Positions 55,030 to 64,000 of a stretch of 64,000 nucleotides of DNA are shown in pieces. Source of the stretch: Bremia lactucae (taxonomy: Eukaryota > Oomycota > Peronosporomycetes > Peronosporales > Peronosporaceae). The first letter of the stretch is position 1; each line of letters starts with the position of its first letter. A program made the position numbers and the translations under genes. The notes under the pieces are model-generated. The model did not search any database. It was given only the letters and a program-made list of their open reading frames with translations, and had not been told where the DNA came from. Where the stretch lies: contig NC_090610.1 in assembly GCF_004359215.1 (NCBI RefSeq), forward strand, positions 6,383,564 to 6,447,563, given 5' to 3'.

Positions 55030-56110
55030 GTTTGTCAAAAACTTCCATTTATTCGTATATAATGTTGCAACAGAGGGCTTATCCTTACTGTTATTTTGCG
55101 CAGCCGCTCAAGATCGGGCCAGCGCGAAGGGCATCAGCAACGACATCAAGTCTTCCTGGTTTGTATTTCACGGAGAAGTTACACTCCGCGAAGAAATTTA
55201 ATTATCTCGCCGTTATTTTTAACGAAGTGTGGACTGTTTGAGGCCGTGCGACAAAAAGCATGGTCCGTATAAACAATGAACTGTGTATCTCCCAAGAGAT
55301 CGAACCCAAACTTAGCAAGGTGTTCCTTGTCATGCACTGAGTAATTGTGTTTTTTTAGCTGGTGCGACTGATGAGCCGCTCTGCGCCGTCTGTGTCGTAT
55401 TGCATTGACGTACAGCCGATTGCAAGATCGTTGGCGTCAAAGACCACAGAAATGGTCTGTCTTGGTCCATAATCACTAATATTGGCGATTGCATCAAGCT
55501 TTGCCTTCAAAGAAACGCTGTCAATCAGCGCTCCATGACCAAATTACATTTTCCTTCACAAAGAAGTAAAATGTACAGTCATTTCGGCATAATTGCGGGA
55601 GAACTTATGTAAGTACGTCGCTAAGCCGAGGAACAATCGAAGCCCATTTACATCAACTAGCACATGCTAGTCGGTGATCCCCTTGATCTTGACAGGATCA
55701 GGGCGTACACCTGTTTAATCATGATGCTCCCACGAAGTGGTATTTCGCTTGCAGCGAATATTTGCTGCTTGAGGATAGCATATGCTTACGCATAATTGTA
55801 TGAACCTTTCGAACGTGGGAACGATGCACTTCAACGTCTAACATTCCGTTCATGGCTTTGCTATGAACGAAGACTTATCGAATTAACTCAGTGCGAAATC
55901 CCGCACCGATCGGCAGATCGGTTTCACATCTGTTGAATGTTGCAGGGGCTTACAAGCCCTGTGGCATAAATAGCCACTCCCATAGTATTGCGCTTGGGGT
56001 ACTTACTGCTGTGAACGGGATATCCTGTTCACGCATAAGGATATCATAGAATCCATCCATAAAAATAAGTTTTTGGTCGTCAACATTACTTGACAACGTT
56101 AAAAGAGCCA
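55030..56110 (-). pseudogene. gypsy RT-RNase H relic, inverted
   Basis: Minus strand, in order: MDGFYDILMREQDIPFTAVS (56075-56015); LWEWLFMPQGL (56000-55960); VHSKAMNGMLDVEVHRSHVR (55880-55820); FSVVFDANDLAIGCTSMQYD (55460-55400); YKPGRLDVVADAL (55170-55130). The first stretch lies downstream of a plus-strand RT start and upstream of a plus-strand integrase, so the middle of an element has been flipped or replaced. Confidence 0.65.
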
Positions 56111-56289
56111 ACCAAGAAGATTATGCTCTAAAACGTTGATTATTTACCGTAGAAATCCATCACAACAATCCTTGAAAGGATTTTCGAAATTGTATCGACG
56201 TTAGGGATCGATTTACAACACGCGATTTTACTGTATTACACAGCCATTGCTTGCGACAAGTCTCTGTTATCACCCCCACCCATAATGAT

Positions 56290-57640
56290 TTGTGTTTGCG
56301 CATCATGTATCAGTGACACAATAAACCAATAAGTGGGCATCGTGGACGTGAGAGAACTTATCTCATTGTAAGCCGCGACTTCTACTGGCCACGCCAGTAT
56401 GAATTCGTCTGTAAGTACATACGTGCTTGCAAAGTTTGTTACAGGTTGAAGCCCTGTGATTTATTCCGCGCCTCGTTACATCCTCTGTCTATTCAGGCAG
56501 TGTTGGCAGTCTGTTTCTATGGACTTCACCTTCAAATTTTTACGAAGACGATTTCAAGGATAACGGTATTTTGTGTTTGTTGACCGTTTCAGCAAGATGG
56601 TACATCTTGCTGCAGTCCCGGAGTCGATCACGGCCAAAGGCTGTACTCGTGTCTTTGTTGACACAATATTTCGACTCCATAGGTTACCCCACGATTTGAA
56701 ATCAGATCAAGACTCTCGGTTCACGGCGGGATGTTGGCAATCTCTGCTCAAATGTCCACTTCTGACCATCTGAAACAGATAGTCACAGAACGTGCAAATC
56801 GTATCCTCGAAGATATTTAGACACTTCGCGGATACGTCCACTCTTTAACGAGTTTGAGCGAGCTCTTGCCGATATGAGAATTTGTCATTAACAATTCAGT
56901 GCACGCATCTACAACGCATATACCGTTTTTCGTGAATGGCTTACGCCATCCACGTATGCCCACCTTGTCTGAATGTGACTCTTATTCAAGTGGGGGGGGG
57001 GTCGCTCGAGCAAAGAACACACTAGCTCTGCTCATCATGCATTGACTCTATGGTTAATGCGAAGGATAATAATGTAAATTTTATCAACATTGAAGTGGAC
57101 AAACTCAGTAGTAGCGATAAGGCGATTGCTGACTTTGACAAAGATGCTGAACTACAGCATCGAAAAAATAATATCTGTGAGAACAAAAGTTCTCTTACTA
57201 AAGAGGATAATGACATTTCCACAGTGCGCACCGGGCGCACTGACATCATAACCAAAACCGAGTCAGCAGGAGAATTTCTGCTGGCTAGAGAAGCAGTGGT
57301 CTTTTTTATACAGGATTCATTGCTGGTGCACTGGACCGACCGAAACGGAAGCTGAAGAAAATGAAAAGCAAACGTTCTTTTATTTGAAGTTAATGATCTA
57401 TTCATTTGAAGTTAATGATCTAGTCCTACTGTCTACGGTAAACCTACGTAAACATGTAGTGACAAATGTAGGCACTGCTATGGAATGCATATACGATCGA
57501 GCTGCCTCGTAAGCTGCGTACGCATCCTACACTTTATGTCGGGCGTCTTCGTCCGTACTATCAGTACGAGGCTTCTTCCGGTTCCGGATTAAACCGGCAC
57601 GGTCTAAGGTATAAGCGCCTACACTTGATCCGCTGTTTAC
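56290..57640 (+). pseudogene. gypsy integrase to pol C-terminus, decayed
   Basis: Plus strand: integrase finger (SRDFYWPRQYEFVCKYIRAC, 56370-56430); core (VDRFSKMVHLAAVPESI, 56580-56630; LKSDQDSRFTAGCWQS, 56695-56745, which has QDS where a catalytic DRDS is expected); ERANRILED-like (56790-56820); the LINIE/FINIEVDKLSSSDKAIADF stretch (57078-57140); and LPRKLRTHPTLYVGRLRPYY (57500-57560). Inactive. Confidence 0.65.
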
Positions 57641-57659
57641 GAAGACATTAAATGTCTCA

Positions 57660-57900
57660 GTTTCATCATTGTAACTTATTTCCAAAGGGTCCTGGAAACC
57701 TTTGATATCAGGTCTCTGGGAATTTATTTCCGCAAAATCTTGGGGACTTAATCCCTCAAGTTTTATTTGGGGAGTACCTCTGCAACTGCCTCTAGCTCTG
57801 GTTGCGCAACTACTCGAAAGCTCCCTCGTTCTTCATCCAACATGTTCATGCTGGATGGAACGTGCGCAGGCCGTTGAATGGACTACGCAATGCTTCCAGG
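57660..57900 (+). mobile_element. internal 3' end of the LTR-B element
   Basis: Shared with 3916-4098 (-) and 1-40 (+), always directly before an LTR-B. It contains TTCATCCAACATGTTCATGC and ends TGCTTCCAGG. Confidence 0.55.
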
Positions 57901-58381
57901 TGTAACGAAGCACCTTTCGCTAGCACTGACAACAGTACTAGTCAACCTACACTGATTGCAGTGGTTCGATTAATTCACGTACACGACGTGCAGACGAAAT
58001 ATCTAAGTAGCTAAGAAGTATTAATCACTAAGCTAATCTATAAGGCTAAATAATAGAAAAAAAGAAAATTGTATTAGTTTATTAGATTCTTTCATTACGA
58101 TCTTCTATCTACTGGCTTTCATATATTAATAATTAACTATGCAATGCGGCTCCTTGCGCAACGCCTGATCGTGTCTTGTAACGAGTTGAGTTGAACCTCG
58201 ATTAACCAATCAATAGAATCTTTATTTATTTCGTCTTAAAATTATATTTTTTATTCTTTATATAGAAATTAATATTTAGGAAATTACTTAATCGACGCAC
58301 TTAAACTACTAAATCGACGCACGCTCCCTCTGTATGAAGATATCTTGATGACAGATAATCATTAGGATATGTTTCGTGTCA
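57901..58381 (+). mobile_element. LTR-B, left part, split by a DNA transposon
   Basis: It starts TGTAACGAAGCACC and follows the LTR-B consensus to about 58380. The right end (TAACGGGACACCCCGTTACA) is at 61042-61075, beyond the inserted transposon. Confidence 0.7.
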
Positions 58382-58426
58382 CAAGCTCAGAAAATTGGTA
58401 GACCAAACCCTCGATGTTGCGAACTT
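58382..58426 (+). repeat. left terminal inverted repeat
   Basis: CAAGCTCAGAAAATTGGTAG, then ACC, AAACCCTCGATGTTGC and GAA. The right partner at 60994-61038 differs at about three positions. Confidence 0.85.
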
Positions 58427-58685
58427 TTTCTTTGTTTTGTTAAGGACAAACTACATTGTAACCTCTGTTAGCTTATTTTCCCCGTGGACAACAAAAATAT
58501 CAAGTATCGGAGGATATCAGATACGTACCCCTCATAGATGGTAATTTTTTGAATAAAAGAGGTGCGCTCTCTGATTGGCTCGAAGCGCCATGTGCCACAA
58601 AATCGAAACAAGCGTCAAGCTGCTCTTCTTCCTTCCGACTTAAAACAAAAAAGTAACATCCCAATACCCAAAACCCCCAGAGAAG

Positions 58686-59795
58686 ATGCCCCTAAAGTAA
58701 GTTAGATCTTGAAACCTCACGACAAAGAAGAGCTTGAAATCTGCCAAAAGCATGATGTTGACACGCTGAACTCAACCTGCTCTTTGCGCTTGGGCAAAGC
58801 AGTAATTCAAACTACCAAAGCCTCCTACTCAAAGCACAATAAGTTCAATTTTGAAAAAGCGATACAAATATGAAGCTATGTATTCAACCATCCTCGAGGC
58901 AAAGGTAAATTCTTTTTCGGAAATATTCTTTCTTACACAAATGATTACTGATGCTGTATATGAACTTTCTAGCACGCTCGCACTGCCAAACACCCCGAAC
59001 TAGATCAACTGCTTACAGAGTGAGATCTTCGACACATAGCCCGGCGTGTCTGTATCACAACAGAGCTTATCAAGTCAAAAGCCGCAAGGTTCGCAGAACA
59101 CCTAAATATCGAAAACGCGCCATCATTCTCAAATGGATAAATTGAGAAGCTCAAGTCTTTCCATGGCTTCAAGGCTTTCAAGTCGCACGGCGAGAGCAGA
59201 TCTGCTGACATGGAAACGATCGAAGAAGCGCTACCAGCCCTGAAAGAAAAGCTACAAAATACGAACTGCGGGACATCTATAATATGGCTGGGTCTGGGAC
59301 CTTCTTTCGAATGGCTTCGTACAAAACCATTGTGCGCACGCAATTTGAAAGGTCAAAGAAAGAAGAAGCAAGATTTACTCTTGCCTTCACTGCAAATGCA
59401 GATGGTTCACATCGGCTCAAATCGTTCATCATCGGTCACGCGCAAAAACTCGAGCATTTAATCGAAAATATGGCGAGGAGCTTGGCTCGTTTTGTCGCTG
59501 GAATAAGAAAGCTGGATGACAAGCAAACTTATTCAGGAGTGGCTAAAGCGCTTTGACAATGGATTTAAAGCAAAGAATCGACAAGCCATACTTTTGTACG
59601 ATAATGCGCCTTCGCACATCCTTGGAGAATTGGAAATCCCCTAATGTTGAACTAATCCCGCTCCCACCAAATGCAACATCAAAGATTCAGCCTATAAATG
59701 CTGGAATCATTGCAGCTTTTAAGCGTCGTTATCGTCACTACCTGCTAGAGTTTTATCAAGTATCAGATACCGGAGGATATCGATTGAGACCATAG
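58686..59795 (+). pseudogene. pogo/Tigger-family transposase, decayed
   Basis: Frames chained on the plus strand give an N-terminal Psq/HTH region (KSLKSAKSM...KLPKPPTQSTIS, 58720-58850); a CENP-B type second HTH (ELIKSKAARFAEHLNIENA, 59063-59120, then LKSFHGFKAFKSHGESRSAD, 59152-59210); and a DDE superfamily core (YNMAGSGTFFRMASY, 59280-59325; FTANADGSHRL; ILLYDNAPSHILGELE, 59590-59635; NVELIPLPPNATSKIQPINA, 59644-59703; GIIAAFKRRYRHYLLEFY to 59757). The last catalytic position reads Asn (QPINAG) where the family has Asp (QPLDAG). With the frame breaks this makes it inactive. Confidence 0.75.
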
Positions 59796-60125
59796 AAACG
59801 GCATTGATAGACCAAAACATAATTTTTAATCGACAGATCATTTATCGGAGGTTAGACTGTACACGAGGTAACTGCAACCTTAGTGACGCACCAATCTGCA
59901 GATGGCGGCAGTCCAGAGCCAATATTGCCAACATCGACCTGATGTTGTTGTTCCTGCTGGTGTTGTAGCACTAAATCCGATTCATTTGCATCAAGTGATC
60001 CCAAAAGGTCAATCATTCTACTCAAATCATTGTAGACTGGCTATTCAATATTTTTCCTAAACGATGCCGGATTGCAAATATTTTCTGGTGTAGGTTGACG
60101 TGACGGAAGATTTTATGGCTGCACA

Positions 60126-60655
60126 TTGAAGGGGCTAAAGTTGCCCTTATGTTACATAGTCCCCGTTAAGTACACTTGTTGTACTTGTGGGATGGTCAAT
60201 GACTTAAATAAAGTAATCAGGCCCACCACTCGGATGTGGTTCACATTTGTGACCAACCCTTGTGTATGTGTTGCACATAGGTGCATTCACATTGGGAGGG
60301 ATGACGACTAGCGTCATCCGTTACGCAAGGTATCTAGAAAGATACGCTGGCAATACATATTAGTGTTATCTACAGAGATGAAATTTTTGATTGGTAAAAT
60401 AGGTATTTATATTCAATGCAAATAAATATAAATCAGTCTGAAAACTACTTTCAACTTAGATAGTGCGCACGAGGAGCCGGATTACCGCTCCGTGACGACA
60501 CTTTACTAGAGTACTCAGTGCGTTGGGTGAGGTCGCTAAGGCGCCCACCACAACTACCTCACTGCACACAAGAGAAGCCGGTCTAACCGCTTCCTCGCTG
60601 TGCTAGGGTGTGTGTCTAAGTAGAGCGTGGCCGCATTAAGACATGCCCGCCTACA
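60126..60655 (+). mobile_element. solo LTR-A with target-site duplication
   Basis: It starts TTGAAGGGGCTAAAG (aligned with TGTAATGGGCGAAAG at 25083) and ends CCCGCCTACA. GCACA occurs on both sides (60121-60125 and 60656-60660), which fixes the LTR-A boundaries at 530 bp. No internal element sequence remains, so it arose by LTR-LTR recombination. Confidence 0.85.
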
Positions 60656-60993
60656 GCACAAGCTATGAACCCATAGTGCGCGCTGCGTCTCGAGATCGGT
60701 CCCAGATAGTGGCGTAATGGTAGATGTGTCCTGTAAATGGAGTACATGTAGCATTTCCTCCTCCATTTCCCCTGCTTCTATTTTGGCGCGTAGGATTATA
60801 ATTTTTTCTTGCCGACTAACCTGTACAACAAAACTATACGACGAAAAAAGAGTTCTTGTTGTGGGGGCAATGTACCACATGGATCAATAGTTAATTACCA
60901 GACTCTTACCCACTCCAGTGATTTGAATGATAGACAGAGTCGGTGCAGCAGATTGAGGAGGCGCTTGTTGGAGAGTGTAGGTTAACCTTACCA

Positions 60994-61038
60994 AAATTTG
61001 CAACATCGAGGGTTAGGTCTACCAATTTTCTGAGCTTG
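60994..61038 (-). repeat. right terminal inverted repeat
   Basis: Reverse complement of the left repeat, ending CTGAGCTTG at 61038. Confidence 0.85.
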
Positions 61039-61041
61039 TCA

Positions 61042-61075
61042 TCTGAATATTTATGTAACGGGACACCCCGTTACA
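61042..61075 (+). mobile_element. LTR-B, right end
   Basis: TATGTAACGGGACACCCCGTTACA is the terminal piece of the LTR-B that begins at 57901. The short GGCAC-rich tandem at 61089-61115 beyond it is outside the LTR. Confidence 0.65.
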
Positions 61076-61146
61076 TCCGATAGGTCACACAGCACAGGCA
61101 CGGGCACAGGCACGGGGGCATTGCTTAAATATTATGCGTTTATTAC

Positions 61147-63218
61147 TCATTTAACTTTACTATTCGGTTTGACTGAAAAACATCTGCCAGCCTCAACATT
61201 TTCGTTTCTTTCCAATTCGTCACTAAGAGGCTGAGCAATTGCCAAATGATTTCGCCGAAAATGTCGACATACTGCTTGCAATTGGAGGGCATTGGCACGG
61301 TTAGCGGCTTCCGTTATAGCCTCGACACTACCGATGTGTACAGCGTACTGTAATGTTCGTTCACATCGCTGCTTTAAGTGGTCAAGCATAAATTGATCGG
61401 CAGCCACGAGCAGCTCCAGTAAAGTTTCTAGCTCCCTTTTCAGCTCGAGACTACAAGACTCAGGCTGCTCTTCTATCCGGCGGCGAGATTCTTCAATTTC
61501 ATCAAGTCCATCCGCCGACTGTGGACACGCTGCGATGCTATTGCTCGCAAATTGCAGACTGTTGTCGTCTTCTTGAAGGCCCGAGAAAATGGCAAATGTA
61601 TCGTCATGGGTTTTAATATTTCCTGTGTAAAGGTATTTCAATAGCCGCAAAAACACCTCATAGCGCACATCAGGAACCACAATTTGAGCTTCACGAGCCT
61701 CACGGAAGCCAGATGAGAACATTCCTCGAAAGCGTGCACTCAGCGCAGACAATATCAATTTGTGCGCATAAATTACGCGACCTTCAACAAGCTGGTAAAC
61801 ACGCGCATTTAAGTAAGAAGACATGTCTTACGGATGCTTAACAAATAACGTACAAATGATATATCAGAAAATTCCTCGCCGTCGACATACTGAACCAGCG
61901 CATGACTAAGCATTTTTGCTGGAGACAGCAGCGATACAGAAGCTCGCGGAGGTGGGTCTGTATCCAATGTAAAGCAGTCATTTAAGTAGTCAGCACCACA
62001 CGAGCCTCCAAATATCACAAGCTTGCGATCCACGACTGTACACGTATGCCCAGCTCGTCTTCCTGGACCCCTTCCTAAAATGACAACGGGCTCTTTCCGA
62101 TTTATTGTCTCCTTAAAAGTAAAATCGCACGTTTCATTCGGGTTTGCCAGGTCGCACGAATTTGTAGCTAGTCTTTGCGCTACCATCATGGCTTCTCGGT
62201 CACTATGTGCATCTTTGAACTCCTCGTCACTATCTGAATCATTTATAGACTCACCCGCGTCATTTCCAAGCCAGCTATCAATTTGCTGGTCATCATCTTC
62301 GTAAATATTCGACCGAAAGCGAGCATTCGTGTGACTACGGATCAATTGACAACTCTTTGTACGCCTCTGCCTCTGCTTGCCTTGGGACTCGGTCGTTAAG
62401 ATGGATATAGTCTCCACCCAGTGGTGACGGTGCGGGTCATACACATGAAGGTCGTCGTAACACTTAGCCGACGGGCCAGAGCCTCCAAAAATAAATAAAC
62501 GGTCTCGATGGCGGGCCATGGTCATGCCTGCTCGAGGCAGCGGTGGGGCCACGTAGCGCCTCGTGTCAACTTTATACTCGTCTGCCACACCCGACCACGT
62601 CATGCTTTTTGTGTCCAGAACGTGAATATCATTAAGTCTTTTTTGACCGTCCCACCCTCCAAAGATAAGTAGATTATTTCCAACGAGTGCCGAGCTGTGG
62701 TTGGCTCGAGGGGCTGGTGCCTGACCGCGAGTGCGAATCTTAGTCCACGTCATAGTATCGATTTGCAGCGCATGTAGATCATTCAAATACTCGCGACCAT
62801 CGCCTCCACGAAAGACAAGGATGCTGCGCAGGTGGGCAACGTAATCGGCCGTGTGCATATTGCACGGGCCGAGCGTGGCTGTCAGCTCGGGCTGTTCCCA
62901 CGTAAGTGTATCCAGGTGCAGCACGTGAAGGTCGGCAGCTGCCAGTGGTCCACTGCCAAGCCATCCTCCAAGTACATATAATTTGCGCTCGGCTAGCGTA
63001 GCTGTGTGGCCATTGCGGCCCGCCGGGGCCCGACCGCGAGTCTGATGTGATAGCTCGCGCCATGTGCGGCGGCTCACGTCTAGCAGATGCAGCGCATTGT
63101 GATTGCGACGTCCATCATACCCACCAAATAATAGCAGCTCATGTGCAGATATCGCTGTTGCTGTATGATTCTTGACAGACGGACCCGCTGGTCGTAGCGG
63201 CTCCCAACGCAGCACCAT
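61147..63218 (-). CDS. kelch-repeat / BTB-domain protein, two exons
   Basis: Exon 1 (63218-61854) and exon 2 (61791-61147) join across a 62-bp intron, giving about 669 aa. Six kelch motifs are visible: five in residues 1-280 (for example HTATLAERKLYVLGGW, LVGNNLLIFGGWDG, RDRLFIFGG) and one near 395-420 (HTCTVVDRKLVIFGG). They are separated by an acidic insertion (about 300-345, rich in Asp, Glu and Ser). A BTB/POZ domain starts at about residue 443, and the splice restores its core, FSDISF|LVEGRVIYAHKLILS, with LLKYLYTGNI following. The C-terminus resembles a BACK-like helical segment. Kelch-BTB proteins often act as Cullin-3 substrate adaptors; here kelch precedes BTB, as in the LZTR1-like order. 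That role is inference. It is divergent from the gene at 63670. Confidence 0.85.
61792..61853 (-). other. intron in the kelch-BTB gene
   Basis: On the minus strand it runs from GTACGTTATTTG to GTGTTTACCAG, 62 bp, phase 0. Without splicing the kelch frame ends at 61809 and a false second ORF starts at 61824. Confidence 0.8.
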
Positions 63219-63669
63219 GTCAAACTTTTGACGAAAAAATAATTTTGACGTGTGAAACCTAAATCAAAGTTTCGCAAATTTTTCTTCTTCAGCATTTGTT
63301 TGTGGAGTAGTCGGATCAAAAATCTGTCAATTTTGCTAAGATGAATTATGGCTTTCTATTTAATGAAAAACAAGAGCTAAAGCAAGCGACCGAGATGGAT
63401 GTTGATGACAACATAATGTCGTCCTAAGCGGTGAAAAATGCGCTGCGTGGCACTGTGACATTCGACTCTGTTGATGCATACGTCGTACCACAATAGTTCA
63501 CTTTAATTAGCAATAGTTTTTTTGAGTATCAATTCTTTTATAACAAACAGCATATATGTGGAACTGCGACTAAATCTGTACCTTGTCCTCAAAAACTGTT
63601 CTCTAATTAGACAATCTGAAAAGGTGACGATCATACGCTGTCCTGCATACTCCATTATCAACTAGCGCC
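63219..63669. promoter_or_regulatory. divergent intergenic region with a 28-codon ORF
   Basis: It separates the kelch-BTB gene (-) from the 63670 gene (+), so both promoters should lie here. A short ORF, 63341-63427 (+), MNYGFLFNEKQELKQ ending DDNIMSS, lies about 240 bp upstream of the plus-strand start. It could be an upstream ORF or chance. No initiator motif is certain. Confidence 0.35.
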
Positions 63670-64000
63670 ATGAGTGAAAAGAAGAAAAACGCAAAGGACA
63701 TTGATGATGACGTCAAGTCGCTCAATAGCATAAGTAGCAGCCTTTCGGACGATTCAAGCGTGCTCTCCTCTCCATCACAACGTCCCCAACAGCGCCCGAG
63801 ATTTGATTCGAAAGCTTCATGGGCGGATTCGACACGCTTCGACATGGGTCGCGCCGACTCTCGAGCGTCCGAAGTATCAGCTCGAGACTTGAGGCTGACG
63901 GGGCTTGGTACGCGGGCCTCTGTTAGCCAACACCGGCAACGCTCGGATTCGAGAGCCTCTAGGTTATCACGCACTAGCAGTCGCTCCAGTATGAACAGCA
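63670..64000 (+). CDS. 5' part of a Ser/Arg-rich gene, cut by the window edge
   Basis: An ATG in good context (GCGCCATGAGT) opens 110 codons to the end of the window. The start is basic/acidic (MSEKKKNAKDIDDDVKSLNS), followed by Ser-rich and Arg/Ser/Asp-rich sequence (MGRADSRASEVSARDLR, RSDSRASRLSRTSSRSS). It is likely a disordered N-terminus, a phosphorylation target or RNA/cytoskeleton-linked region (inference). The opposite strand is also open (63603-63974), but the plus frame has the better start and amino-acid make-up. I cannot name the protein. Confidence 0.6.
   Translation, partial: MSEKKKNAKDIDDDVKSLNSISSSLSDDSSVLSSPSQRPQQRPRFDSKASWADSTRFDMGRADSRASEVSARDLRLTGLGTRASVSQHRQRSDSRASRLSRTSSRSSMNS

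Larger units (their letters stand above)
58382..61038 (+). mobile_element. pogo/Tigger-like DNA transposon inserted in LTR-B
   Basis: The ends are long terminal inverted repeats: about 45 bases from 58382 (CAAGCTCAGAAAATTGGTAG...) match the reverse complement of 61038 back to about 60994, with about three mismatches. TCA stands on both outer sides (58379-58381 and 61039-61041). The host LTR-B resumes on the right at 61042. Inside are a decayed transposase and a later LTR-A insertion (60126-60655). Without that LTR the element would be about 2.1 kb. Confidence 0.8.

Noticed and set aside
59757..59785. TATCAAGTATC...GGAGGATATC occurring at 58499 and 59757
   Set aside because: The match is short and permuted. 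It could be a scar of transposon rearrangement, but two short motifs are not enough to claim a repeat.
60554..60880. 108-codon minus-strand ORF beside the solo LTR-A
   Set aside because: It runs across the end of the inserted LTR into transposon sequence, so it is a chimera. The transposon part (EKIIILRAKIEAGEMEEEML) could be a remnant but matches nothing I know.
63603..63974. Minus-strand 123-codon ORF at the right edge
   Set aside because: It is antisense to a plus-strand frame with a better start context and more protein-like Ser/Arg-rich composition.

Overview
The window looks like nuclear DNA of an oomycete, most likely a Peronosporaceae downy mildew or Phytophthora relative. The evidence is compact, nearly intron-free genes (the two introns I can place are 62-65 bp GT..AG introns), small islands of host genes in a sea of decayed LTR retrotransposons, and gypsy polyproteins of the kind familiar from Phytophthora-type genomes. 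I see no bacterial operons, CRISPR arrays or rRNA. The species call is inference.

Host genes lie in two islands. Island 1 (about 5.4-19.5 kb) holds a ferroportin-like iron exporter (+), a 1868-aa secretory-pathway Ser/Asp-rich repeat protein ending in a multi-pass membrane domain (+), an HSF-type transcription factor (-), an 860-aa disordered basic protein of unknown function (-), and a sphingomyelin/ceramide-phosphotransferase-like PAP2 membrane enzyme (+). The last two are divergent over about 190 bp. Island 2 (61.1-64 kb) holds a kelch-BTB protein (-), rebuilt here across a 62-bp intron, and the 5' end of a Ser/Arg-rich gene (+) that runs off the window. Nothing shows that these genes form one pathway; they look like unrelated neighbours.

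Everything else (0.0-4.6, 19.5-61.1 kb) is mobile DNA. I separate four LTR groups. LTR-A is about 525 bp, TGTAATGGGC...CCTACA. LTR-B is about 480-560 bp, TGTAACGGGGCACC...CCCCGTTACA. LTR-C is 517 bp, at 31172-31688. The fourth is the 248-bp LTR of a young chromovirus at 33310-42922. That element has identical LTRs, a 5-bp target duplication (GTGAC) and an open 1517-aa gag-pol. It sits inside the integrase gene of a Ty1/copia relic and carries a 3.69-kb internal duplication whose junction is an N, probably an assembly fault. A pogo/Tigger-like DNA transposon (58382-61038) with long terminal inverted repeats has split an LTR-B and was itself hit by an LTR-A insertion (TSD GCACA).

The most unusual recurring structure is an antisense ORF placed between the chromodomain end of pol and the 3' LTR. 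It points back at pol and overlaps its 3' end. It appears in three diverged copies of one gypsy family (783-1858, 23980-24946 and 45320-46200), and a non-obviously related one occupies the same place in a second family (30060-30995).
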